Notes under the pieces: model-generated
What the model was told of the DNA's origin: nothing
Database searches by the model: none
Seen by the model: only the letters and a program-made list of their open reading frames with translations
Part shown: in pieces, positions 12,001 to 21,720 of the stretch
Layout: every line of letters starts with the position of its first letter
Position numbering within the stretch: the first letter of the stretch is position 1
NCBI GenBank assembly: GCA_026261815.1
Contig: JAMPIT010000230.1
Location: 43,422,501-43,486,500, forward strand
Source: Monarcha castaneiventris obscurior
Lineage: Eukaryota; Chordata; Aves; Passeriformes; Monarchidae
Direction of reading: 5' to 3'
DNA length: 64,000 bases
Made by a program: the position numbers and the translations under genes

Positions 12001-14902
12001 TTGAGGATGGGGCTAGACCCTAGAAATTCCTCCCCTCTCCTCTTATCCAGCTGTTGACTCCTGTGTAACTCTGATGAAGTCAAATAACCTCTGGGCTTCA
12101 GCTGCCCCTTCTGCAAAGGAGAGAGACAATGAGAAATAGTGCTCCTGAAGTGTTCAGTGATGTACAAAATTAGTCTGCTTTAAGGTAAGCCTGTGAATGC
12201 CTGTGCAAATCAATGTGATTTACTTTTTGAGTGGTTGAAGGGCTGAATTTGACTTTCAAAGAATCGCCACTGAACCTGCAAAGCAAAACTTTTACCCAGT
12301 TCTAAATTAAACAACTGATAAATCCACTTTCAAAATCGCTTATTTAGACAGTAAAATAAAATGGCTGTGCTCTTGGCTGGTAGTTATGATATTAGAGCTG
12401 CACACACTCTGTGTGCCCTTCTGGCTTGCTTTGGTCCTTGCTCCATTTTCTGAGCAGGGAGAGAATTAAGTGTTGCTGAGGCAGCCCTTGGAACTCTTCA
12501 GTGTTGTGCCAGGATTACAGTTGTTACAATCAAGATTAGCGCCCTTGTATGCCATCATTATTCTGAAATAATGCATATTTCCTTGCAATTTAGTTTAATT
12601 AATTATAAGGCCTTAAGAAGCTGTACAGTCATGTGGTATTTTCTCAGAAGTTTCCTGCCCTGAGGCTGCCACTTCTTTCAATGTATTTTTCTGGGGACAG
12701 TCCTCCTCGGTTCCTCTTCATTTTGTTTTCCAAATCTCTCAGCAGCAGCCAAGAATTTTATAGGGAATTTTGTATTTTTTCTGGCACTAAGTGTAAAATA
12801 TAGGGTCTCTTTTTGCCTGATTGAGCAACATGTGCCAAGCATTACTTAAAATCCATGCTAAAATGAATTTATGATCTTGGGAAGCAAAGCTTTCCTGTGG
12901 GCGAGTTATTTACAGCTGCAGCTTTTCATGTTATCTCTGAGAACATACAGGCCTCTCTTTTTGTGTTGATCCATAACTTGCTTTCAATTTCTCGTTGCTC
13001 TTCCAGAGTTTTAGCCCCAAAGTGTGCAGCGTGTGGACTTCCCATTCTGCCCTCTGAGGTGAGAGCTTTTTATTCCATGTCCCCTCAGGGGAGGAGTGTC
13101 AGGCCTTGCTCTCTTTCACACTTGACCCTGTGTCAAGACGAATGTGCTTGTGGATGGGGAGAGATGGTCACTTCCTCTGGAGTGCAACCCTTTAATCTAA
13201 GTTCATGCACTGTTCTTGAGATGTGACCCTTCTTTTGTTCAGTAATGAAGCTTCTTCTTCCTTAGCCAGGCTGCTTCATTCATCTCCTGCAGGATTATGC
13301 TGCTGCTAGTTTTATGTTCAGGAGAATTTTCCTTTATGTCAATAGATGCTGGTGGTACTCCTGAATGTAACTCATTTTAATACTTGGAGGAGATGAATCT
13401 TGGGCAAAACTCATTTAAAATGCTGAAAAATGTGATCTGTTGAAATTACCAGGTGATTAGTTTGTGATTTCTGGTAGATGTTACTGTTAAACAGGGAACA
13501 TTTTTACATTTCTGGTGTCACATTTTAGAGGATATCTGCAGCTGATGATAAAGCTTTACTGTAACAATAACTGCAAGTGGCAGGATTTATTTGTGGTCTC
13601 CAACCAGCTGCCCAAATGCGTTTCCTCAGCATTCATTCTGTTGCAGGAAGCAATCTACAGAGTGCATGTGTCTGATCCTGCTGTAATCCTTTGTAATTTC
13701 TGTTTTGCTCAAATGCACACAGGGGTCTGATGAGACCATTCGGGTGGTGTCCATGGACAAGGATTACCACGTGGAATGTTACCACTGCGAGGTAGGTCAG
13801 CAGCTTTCTCAGGGAGCGGGCATTTAATAGTCATAACTGCTATTATTTTTGAGATGGAAATAAACTTCCTGCCTTCCAGCAGCAGTGGATGAGCAATGCA
13901 AACCTTGCAGTGTGAGACCCTTTCTGTCAATGACTGAGAAATTTCCAGATTGAGGATGAAAGTTTTTGCAGCAATGTGTTTCAGCTGTAATTTCATTTGC
14001 TATCCATAAAGTTGTGGGCAACAAGTTAATTATTGCTTTTCAAATTTGGCAGTTTATTCTTTAATGAAGGAAGCATGGTGACTTAGTAAGGTCTATTGCT
14101 GCCTTTCAGAAGCATCAAGCTCCAGATCACATTAGTGTATCTGATTTCGAAGTCAGATTGTTGAAAAATGCTAAGGTGGTGACTGATCCTGTGGGGTGTA
14201 AGTTACCTTCACTCTCATGGGAAATGAACGTGTCATTGGGGCTGGAGAAAGGATATGGCTGCACAAGAAAAAATTCCACAAGATGCCAGCTCTTAAAAAC
14301 CATTTGGTCTCCATGCAGGGCTTCTCAGAAAACCTCCGTACTTCTGCACTGTGAATTAAAATAAATAGTTGTCTTTTCTCACCGTGCTTATAATGCAGTG
14401 AAAAAAGGCCCTGACTCCACAAGCTGATTTCACATCAGTACAACTGTAATGTGAAGAGGTGAATCCTACCTGATAGTGTAAGGAGACACGAGCATGTTTA
14501 AAATACATGTAAGAGAGTTGCACCTTACCACAAAATAAAGCTTATTCAATAAAACTGCTTCAAACAAATTTGTACAAGGTTGTCCATCAAAATGCCTATG
14601 TCAGATGTTTTTCTTCTCATGGCACACGCTGGACCTGTTAGGAAGGAGCTGTTGGCTGGGTGTCTTCTGTCCTTGTCACAAAATCACTTTCCTGGAAGCC
14701 AGACCCCAGCTGACACTGGAAGATGAACACAAGCTCTAATAATTTGCACGGCCTCTCTTTGCAGGACTGTGGGATGGAGCTGAACGACGAAGACGGGCAT
14801 CGCTGCTACCCCCTGGATGAACATTTGCTTTGTCACTCCTGTCACCTGAAACACATAGAGAATGGCACAACCCCAGCAGCTGCCTACCAGCACCACTACT
14901 AG
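8992..14902 (+). CDS. LIMD1: LIMD1, LIM-domain protein, 3' part of gene (six exons)
   Basis: This is the C-terminal part of LIMD1, an Ajuba/Zyxin-family scaffold known for roles in miRNA silencing complexes, Hippo/LATS signalling and focal adhesions. Six exons join in frame: 8992-9059, 10373-10435, 11764-11894, 13007-13058, 13723-13791 and 14765-14902, the last ending in TAG. The joined protein covers about 172 residues. It contains the end of LIM1 (FCEEDFL), all of LIM2 (CFIC, then [15 protein letters not shown], then YCVRD) and LIM3 ([10 protein letters not shown], then [11 protein letters not shown], then CHSCH). The zinc ligands of LIM2 and LIM3 are all present. From memory, the match to mammalian LIMD1 is much closer than to AJUBA or WTIP. 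The protein ends in QHHY where human LIMD1 ends in QHHF. The 5' exons lie outside the window. In humans SACM1L also follows LIMD1 on the same strand. Confidence 0.95.
10373..10435 (+). CDS. LIMD1: LIMD1 exon (start of LIM2)
   Basis: This 63-bp in-frame exon lies between TTGCAG and GTAAG. It encodes [20 protein letters not shown] plus M and holds the first C-x2-C pair of LIM2. Confidence 0.95.
11764..11894 (+). CDS. LIMD1: LIMD1 exon (core of LIM2)
   Basis: The acceptor is TTGCAG and the donor is GTAAGG. The exon encodes [16 protein letters not shown] onward to IYCVRDYH. It supplies the H-x2-C-x2-C-x2-C ligands and the closing C-x2-D of LIM2. Confidence 0.96.
13007..13058 (+). CDS. LIMD1: LIMD1 exon (LIM2/LIM3 linker, start of LIM3)
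   Basis: The acceptor is CTTCCAG and the donor is GTGAGA. The exon completes a split Lys codon and then encodes [17 protein letters not shown], with the first C-x2-C of LIM3. Starting 2 bp further right at a second AG would break the frame. Confidence 0.94.
13723..13791 (+). CDS. LIMD1: LIMD1 exon (LIM3 middle)
   Basis: The acceptor is CACACAG and the donor is GTAGGT. This 69-bp phase-0 exon encodes [20 protein letters not shown] plus HCE and contains the central H-x2-C-x2-C ligands of LIM3. Confidence 0.95.
14765..14902 (+). CDS. LIMD1: LIMD1 last coding exon
   Basis: The acceptor is TTTGCAG. The exon encodes [17 protein letters not shown], the closing CHSCH of LIM3, and a short tail ending AAYQHHY before TAG at 14900-14902. 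The tail is less conserved than the LIM domain, as expected for this family. Confidence 0.94.
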   Translation, partial: DCGMELNDEDGHRCYPLDEHLLCHSCHLKHIENGTTPAAAYQHHY

Positions 14903-16650
14903 TCAGCGTGGCCAGCGTTGGAAAGCCAGGACAGAAGATTTGTTACATGACCTCCCTCTCCCCACCTTCAGCTGATTTCCTGTGCATGTTTTTTGCCAGT
15001 CGGCAGCGTTCCTGTAAAAGGATAGGAGAGATTTTTGCTGGATTCACAAAGTTTGTATGCTTGTGGGTTTCAGCTGCATCAAACCATGTCTACTTGACCA
15101 AGAATGTGGCATGTTACCTAAACCAATCAGTTTACTCTTACGTGCCTTTTTCTGCCGCCTGGAGATTCCTCTGGGCTCATTTTGGAAGATTCTCCGGTGA
15201 AAGCACAATTTGCTCTTGTGCCTATGAACTCGGATCGTGCCATGCACAATTAAAAAGCCAGAGGCTGGCTTGCCTGCCTGCCTGTCTGCCAGGGACATCC
15301 CCTCAGTCTACTGTTTCCTGAAAGCACATTTCATCAGGTTCCCTGAAGGACACCAACCTATTAGTACCAGTTTTTTAGGCACTCTCTCTTTTTATTAATT
15401 CTTTAGGAAAAGAAGAGAAAGGGGTCTGTGCAAAATGGCACACTTGGATCTTTCAGTTAGTTCCCTGAACTCCAGTATCAAGTCTGTAAAAAGGCTGTAA
15501 AACCACCAACTCTCCAAGCACAAACCAGGCAATGCTGTCTGGCAACTGGAGGTCAACATCCCATTTCAAACAGAACAAGAAACTGGAACAAGCTAGGCTA
15601 AGCTGCTGCAATGACTTGGGGCCCAGGCTTGTGTGTCAGCATGACACACAGGGGCCAGTCTGCTGTGTCAGGGTCTGCATAGTGGATCATATTTGGAAAG
15701 GAAACGTCGGGATGCTGAAAGTGTGGACATGGGGGAAATCCATCCTCATTCTTGCTTGCAGAGCTCGCTTTGGAAAAAAACTCTCCATACACAGACAATT
15801 GCCTGAGTTTTCCAGTTTGTCCTCACAGCTCAGCCCTCAGCCTGGCTGTTCCTTTTCATGGTGTTTACCCAGCACAAAGCCATTTCATAGTGGTGCTTAT
15901 TTAGAGCTCGGGGAGCAAACTCAAGATTGTTATGGAGGCTTTGTTACACAGGGATTTAGAGCCCAGCTCCACAACCTGAACTCATAGGAGTATGTTGGCA
16001 TAAACAGATTTGCTCCCATGAATAATAGCTTATCTGAGCAAGGGGTTAGAGAGTTTGGCCCTTACTTTCCGTTCTGCTGAGAAAGCAGGAAGGCAGATTG
16101 TTCCTTTTCTTGACCCTGCCCTGCTTTATAGTCAAAGAATTCTGTTCCCCCCACATGTGTTACATATATGATGGGTGTGCCTGCAGTGCATGTTCTGTAC
16201 CTACCAAAGCTGTGCAGCCCCTCATGTACTGGTACTTTTGTTTAACAAAAAGCTCTTAATTCAAAGCCTCGGATGCAGCTGGGGATCTTAACTACTCTTT
16301 TCATCATTTCGTGTGGAAAATTAGTTAAATCCTCATGTGTCTATGCTAAAGATGTAAACTTGGTTCTCACTAGCAAAGGATGGGATGACATTCTTGAGGA
16401 TCTTTTTAGTGAGGAAACTACAATAAAGTAGCTGAGCCATGGCACTGGGACTCCCAAAACGTGCCCATGTTGAAAACCCATTATAGTTCGACTAAACCTC
16501 TTTTCCAGTAGCATGGATGTAGCTTGAACTACCCTCGATGTAGTCAGATAGCAATGTGTACCCATCTGGAGCAGCACAGGTGTCAGGTAGCAGCAAGTTT
16601 CCTGTCTCTGCCTGTGCTAATAAATCATCTTGCCATTGCTGAAATGTGAA
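14903..16650 (+). other. LIMD1: LIMD1 3' UTR (extent uncertain)
   Basis: This is non-coding sequence directly after the LIMD1 stop. A canonical AATAAA at 16619-16624 could end the transcript near 16.64 kb. Another AATAAA at 19518-19523 would give a UTR of about 4.6 kb, which is possible because mammalian LIMD1 has a long 3' UTR. The open frames at 14830-15321 and 15532-15987 lie inside this region and look non-coding. Confidence 0.6.
16619..16624 (+). terminator. LIMD1: Candidate poly(A) signal for LIMD1
   Basis: This is an AATAAA hexamer 1.7 kb after the LIMD1 stop. It is the first canonical hexamer I noticed downstream. Its use is inferred. Confidence 0.45.
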
Positions 16651-19600
16651 ATTTACCCAGCCTCAGGAGCTTGGTGGGCTTGGCATGGAATTTCATGGCA
16701 CCAGCTGACTATCCAGCCCTCTGCCTCATTCAGCTGCAAGTGCCTCCCCCTGTTTCTGCTGCTCTTCAGGATGGGGATGGCAGCTCGGGACTGGAGGCTG
16801 GTCCTGCCTGGAAGCCATCCAGAGCTTTGGTGTAGCTTGGCTCTGTGGCACCATTTTTCCTGGGGACATGCATCCCTTCAGTGAGTGACTGAAAGCTCAA
16901 GGGAGGGCACTTTACCACTGTGAAATGTGTCTTGTGAGAGTTTTACCTGTGATTTTAGAGGAGGTAAAATTGACCCCAAATATGTGAGCCCTCCTAGAGC
17001 CTTAAATTTAGCCTCCAAATGCTGGTTAGGAAAGGGATGGGAGCTGACACAAAATGTAAGCAGTGCTGCACCCAAGCAAGATCGATCAAGGGCAACAACA
17101 GCCAGGGCAGATCCCGTAGTGCTCTCACCCCAGTGCACAACAACAGCTTGTGTTGTGCAGCACAGCTAGGCTGGAGCGGGGAGGGGTGTTCAAGGTGTGA
17201 CTGTGATCTTAGAACTGTCTGAAGGGGCTGAGGTGGAAAATAACACTAGCTCACAATCCCTAGTAAATAATTCAGACAGTCCTGGGCAGGTCGTTCTCTG
17301 CCCTGAGCTGCTTTTGGCAGCAAAGGCAATGAGATATCAAAGTGGTTTTTGGAAGTGTACTGGACACTCCAGCCCTGGTCATCTGTTGCTGTCTCTGAGA
17401 GACCAGCTGCTGTGTAGCTCATGCTTTTGCTACCTCTTGATTTTTTAGAGCAAGCCCTTGAGCACATTTTTTGGCCTTCATTTTGTAAAGATCTGGGAAC
17501 ACTAGTGGAACTGGTATTTTCTTTTTAAACTGCAGTTTAAACTTCTGTCTCACCATTGCAGCCTTCCCCACAACCTTAAAATAAGCAGGAGAGAAGGGTA
17601 TGGGGAGAAGGACAGTTTTCCTTCGTGGAAAGCCTCAAGCAGGCAGTTTGTGGCAAGATGTCTTGCAGGAACCCTCTTTGCATCACCAGAAAGTTTGGCC
17701 GCTGCTCCCACACAGTGTCTTCTTACTCCTGTCAGCCATCCTGTATCCCTCAGTGCTGGGGAAATGAAGGCTGCCCTACTTCCAGTTTTGAGGTCCCCTA
17801 TAAATTATTAAATGCCAACACTCTCCTTTCCTGTATTTACAAAGAGCTGGAAATGACAGTGTGAAGCTCTTGGAAAAGGAGCCTGTGAGCTTGTGGTTCT
17901 GAAGCTAAAGCATCTACTGCACTGCCCTGCACCCCTGTGTGTGCTAACTTGCACTGCTTCTGTCTCTGGGAGTTTGAATTCATTTCAGCTCAGTATTATT
18001 TCTCCCAAGCTGTGAGTGTCTGAGTCCCTGTTGATTTTCCCCAGCTTGTCCTCAGCTCTGCAGCTGCCTGACAGTGGGTTTGGTGCGGGGGGAGGCAGAA
18101 GGGGAACCTTCTCCTCCTTCTGACCCTCCACCAGCCATCTGTGCAGCTGCAAGCCCTCTCTGCCTGCCTTCAGGCGGCTCCCCTAAAGGGAAAAACAGCT
18201 CTGGAGCTGGAGATGTGAGGCTTTTCATCCCCTGCAGAGGAATTTCAAAAAACATGTTAAATTCCACCTATCTCCTGGCTGATACTCATTGGGTTTTGCT
18301 GTTCACATGAACCTTGTTGCCTTTTAATTGATTAAGATGCTATGAAAACGTGCTATGAAAAGTTAGTCTTGATTCCTCCCCCAGCAAGTTCTTCTGACTG
18401 GTTTTGGAATAAGGAACCCTTGGAAGTCTCATTGTGCTGTTAATGAGTAACTCTCATGCAAATAGTTATTCAAGTGAATTCCCTGAAGCCTGCTTTCAGG
18501 AATCAGAGCTTAAAAGATTTTTTCATTCAGATCATGCTGTTAAACTTCTATTGCTTAGAATACAGAAACTCATTTAAATAGGGATTTTTGCATAAGAGCC
18601 AGGAGAAAGCCCCAGCTACAGAAGCAGCAGACATTTTTTGTGTAATTTAAAGTGTAAGAAACACCTGTGATCAAAGCAATTTAGGAAACTGCCCTGATGT
18701 TAAAACACAGGGAACAGCAGTTTCAAACACTCTGGTGAGAAGCATTTGAAAAGATCTGTGGCTCTTCAGTTTCTGAATTTCATTTGGGGGCTTTTAAAAC
18801 GTTTTCCCAGTCTTTCAAGGTTTAAATGCTTTTTTTTGGTAGATCTTTTTACTACGAAGTGAATAGTTGCTTAGTCGGGAAATGATGGAGTTTCATCAGC
18901 AATCAGGTGTGATGTGGCAGCCTTGAAAGGCAGAAACTGGGCTTCCAAAAGCTGGCATGCGTCTGGCTGGCCATTTCAAAGAAAGGATTATCTCTTTTTT
19001 TGGAAAAAAGTCCCATATGGGCCTTGACCGCTTGCTGTGTGCTCACTTTTAGGGTGGTGTGTGCAGTTGTGTCCGTGCACATGGACCCATGTGGCACATG
19101 CTGCCTGTGAGACACCTGCCTTTCACACCTCTGTGCCTGCGCCAAGTGCTTGTCGGTGCATTTTAAGCAACTTTCTGTGCATGAATGTAAGGACAAGTTC
19201 ATCACTGGGAAATACCCCTGGAGTCAGTACCTGCGGGCAGGGAAGGGCTATGACCAGATACACATCCCTTTCCCACATCCTGTGAGTGCCTGTGCCACTG
19301 GGACAAGCTGGGAAGGGGCTTGCGTCTCTCATCATCACACAGCATTTGTGCATTCATTTTCCTTTTCCATTTCTGTGTCCTGCTCCTCACTGGCTGCAGT
19401 GGGCCTGGCTGTACTTACTGAAGCTGACTGGGCAGACATCTTCCCGTCACGAGCCCAGAGAGAGCCTGGAACTGCTCACCCACCCTTTTCCTAAGGAGAA
19501 GCAAAGCTCTCCTGAGCAATAAAAATCCTTAGCCTGCTTTCTTCCAGGGCAACCAGAAGTTGGTGTGGCAATATGCATCTGCAACCCACTCAGACACAAC

Positions 19601-20940
19601 AGGAGATGGGAAGAAACTGTCCCCACTTGCAAATTCATGGCAAAGAGTCCTGTAAAGGCAGGAATGCCCTGCGGCCCTGGGAGAGGGATGGCTGGGCTGC
19701 AGTTCCCAGCCCTGCCGGCACCAGCCCTCGTCCCCACGCAGCAGGTCTGCGGTGCGTGGCCAGGCAGGGACCCGGCACCCACACCCAGGCTCTGGCTTTC
19801 TGGATCCGGAAAGCAAATCCAGAGCCTGGCTAACGATACTGAATGGTACTAATTATTTTATGTTTCCTTCAAAGCTCAGCTCCAGGAGAGAGTGTTTTAG
19901 GATTTGTGCTGGTTGAACTAACCTTAGGCTCCTGTGAACACAGCCCTCTTTTCTTCTGTGCTGTTCAGTATTTATAAAGAATGAAGACCGGTAGCAGAAC
20001 AAAGCCACTGGCCTGTTGTGATTTCAGTGATTAAAGACAGTATCTTAAGCAACACTCAGAGTCAACTCTTTCCTAAATTTGTAATGATTGTCATTGTCCA
20101 CAGTCCACAGTGGGGTGATTTATGCTGTGAAATGATGGTTTCCCAACCTCTTCCTTACTCCTGTCCCCCCACCTCAGTGGCTGAACTAGGGACTGGTGGG
20201 GAGAACCACCTCAGTGGGGTTCACTGGGAATTTACAGTCCTTTGCAGACAGCTGGTATTTGCTGCAGCTCCGTTGGAGGCTGTCCTGCTCTGGCATCCTT
20301 CTGGGGAGACCCAGGTCCCAGGCTGAGGAGCTGGGGAGGGATGTGCTACCTGTCAGAGCAGGCTCTGATTCTAGCACAGGAGTCTCCTTGGCATCATTGG
20401 TGGGGATGGGTTCCTTGGAGGGTTTTGGGTAGAGTTCCCATGGCTCTGGGAGTCATGGCAGTCACATGGTGCCCCTGCTATCAGCTACCGGGACGCCTCA
20501 CACCCGAAGACTGGATGTTGGCCAAGCAGCACCACAGCAGCTTGGAGCTGTCAGCTCAAATGAAGCAAATAATTAGGAATAGCTAAATATAGTTCCCCCT
20601 CCTTGAGGCAAAAAGCTGCTCAAACCTGGGGCATGACACCCGGAGAGCTGGATCCAGTGGGAAACTGGCCAGGAGGTGCCCAGGTTTGCTCCTTGCCAAA
20701 CCCCAGGGCCTGGGGGGGTCAGAAAGGGTGCCCGGGTGGCAGCAGTTGTGCCTGAGTTGGGGGGCTGCCAAGGGTGGCAAGAAGCCCTGTAACACCACCC
20801 ACCCCTGGGAGGTTTGGAGAGCCCCGCATTGGGGGCATGAAGGTGGCAGCGGTGGGCATTGCAGAAGTGGGGGGAACCGCAGGCAGCACCCTCGCCTCGA
20901 AGTGCAAGAGGAAAAGGAGAAAAATAGGAGAAAGGGGGGA
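16651..20940. other. Intergenic or distal UTR interval without recognised gene
   Basis: Between the LIMD1 3' region and the tRNA gene I see no protein family and no splice-consistent exons. GC content rises toward the SACM1L promoter from about 19 kb. It contains the alternative AATAAA at 19518-19523. Confidence 0.6.
19518..19523 (+). terminator. Alternative distal poly(A) signal for LIMD1
   Basis: This AATAAA lies 4.6 kb after the LIMD1 stop, in the sequence CAATAAAAATCC. It is listed as an alternative 3' end only. Confidence 0.3.
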
Positions 20941-20944
20941 AAAG

Positions 20945-20950
20945 AAAAAA
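20945..20950 (-). terminator. RNA polymerase III terminator of tRNA-Arg
   Basis: On the minus strand the tRNA is followed within about 10 bases by TTTTTT, with a second T run just beyond. This is the normal Pol III stop signal and supports an active tRNA gene. Confidence 0.85.
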
Positions 20951-20958
20951 GGAGCAGC

Positions 20959-21031
20959 CGAGCCAGCCAGGAGTCGAACCTAGAATCTTCTGATCCGTAG
21001 TCAGACGCGTTATCCATTGCGCCACTGGCCC
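20959..21031 (-). tRNA. tRNA-Arg (anticodon ACG)
   Basis: On the minus strand a 73-base cloverleaf begins GGGCCAGTGGCGCAATGG. The acceptor arm pairs GGGCCAG with CTGGCTC, with one G-U, and a G discriminator follows. The A box is TGGCGCAATGG. The anticodon loop CTACGGA is flanked by TCTGA/TCAGA stems and reads ACG. The T arm is CTAGG-TTCGACT-CCTGG with a B box GGTTCGACTCC. The only change from the mammalian sequence I remember is a U-G wobble in the T stem. There is no intron. From memory, an Arg-ACG tRNA also lies near SACM1L in human. It is transcribed away from SACM1L, and its 5' end is 264 bp from the SACM1L start codon. Confidence 0.97.
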
Positions 21032-21720
21032 TGCTCGGTAACTCGTTGCTGTCCCTGCATACTTGAGCATCGCTCTTGGCGCTGGCTCAGCCAATGGCGG
21101 CGCCGCAGCGCCAGTCCGGCCCCGCCCCCTCCCGCCATAGGCGGCGCCCCGCCCTGGGCTCGCCAGCGCGCCCGCGGAGGTTTGTCCCGAGCGGCGCCCC
21201 GTCGCTCCGGCCCAGGGACGCGTCAGGCGGCCGGGGAGGGAGAGGCCGGGTCGGAGCAGAGCTGGCGGCGGCCGGGGAGAGCCCGAGGGGACGGATGGCG
21301 ACGGCGGCACCGGCGGGAACCACGGCAGCGGCGGCCTACGCCAGCCTGAAGCTGTGAGTGACCCGTTGGGACAGGCGTGATGCGGCTCTGGTGCCTGCCG
21401 AAGGGGAGGGACAGGGAAGGGAGGAGCCGCCGGTGGAGCGACGCTCGTCTGTCCCTCGCTGTCCCCTGCCCTCGCCCGGCCTGTCCTCTGCCCTTTCTGC
21501 CCATTTCGGCTCCCCGCTCACCCGGGTGACCGCCAAGGGCTTGGCCTGAGGCGGCAGCTGCGTGCGGGAGGGCGGGAGGAGGAGGAGGGCGGACTTTGGC
21601 CGCGGACACAGTCCCCTGTCGCCGTCCGTCCGTCCGAGAGCGCTGCGGGCGGGCGGCTCCCGTGTCTGTGCCGCTTCCCTGCCGCCTGTCCGGGAGCCTG
21701 AGGGGCTGCCCTCGGCGTCA
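21000..21720 (+). promoter_or_regulatory. SACM1L: CpG-island promoter of SACM1L (shared with tRNA-Arg)
   Basis: This is a dense run of CpG and GC boxes around SACM1L exon 1, with no TATA box. A CCAAT box with the overlapping context CCAATGGCGGCG lies at 21091-21095, about 200 bp before the ATG. The window between the divergent tRNA and the SACM1L start is short enough for both promoters to share open chromatin. Boundaries are judged by eye. Confidence 0.75.
21295..21353 (+). CDS. SACM1L: SACM1L exon 1
   Basis: It encodes [19 protein letters not shown] plus a split Leu codon, with donor GTGAGT. From memory, the mammalian protein reads MATAAYEQLKL, so an Ala/Thr-rich insert of nine residues is present. 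The frame stays open upstream to an in-frame ATG at 21094, but that lies within the CCAAT box region and is probably not transcribed. Confidence 0.9.

Noticed and set aside
15532..15987. Open frame of about 150 codons downstream of LIMD1
   Set aside because: It lies in the LIMD1 3' UTR, its composition resembles random sequence and it has no family match.
20573..21310. 245-codon minus-strand open frame
   Set aside because: It runs through the tRNA-Arg gene and the CpG island. Its absence of stops is explained by GC richness, and the peptide includes the translated tRNA.
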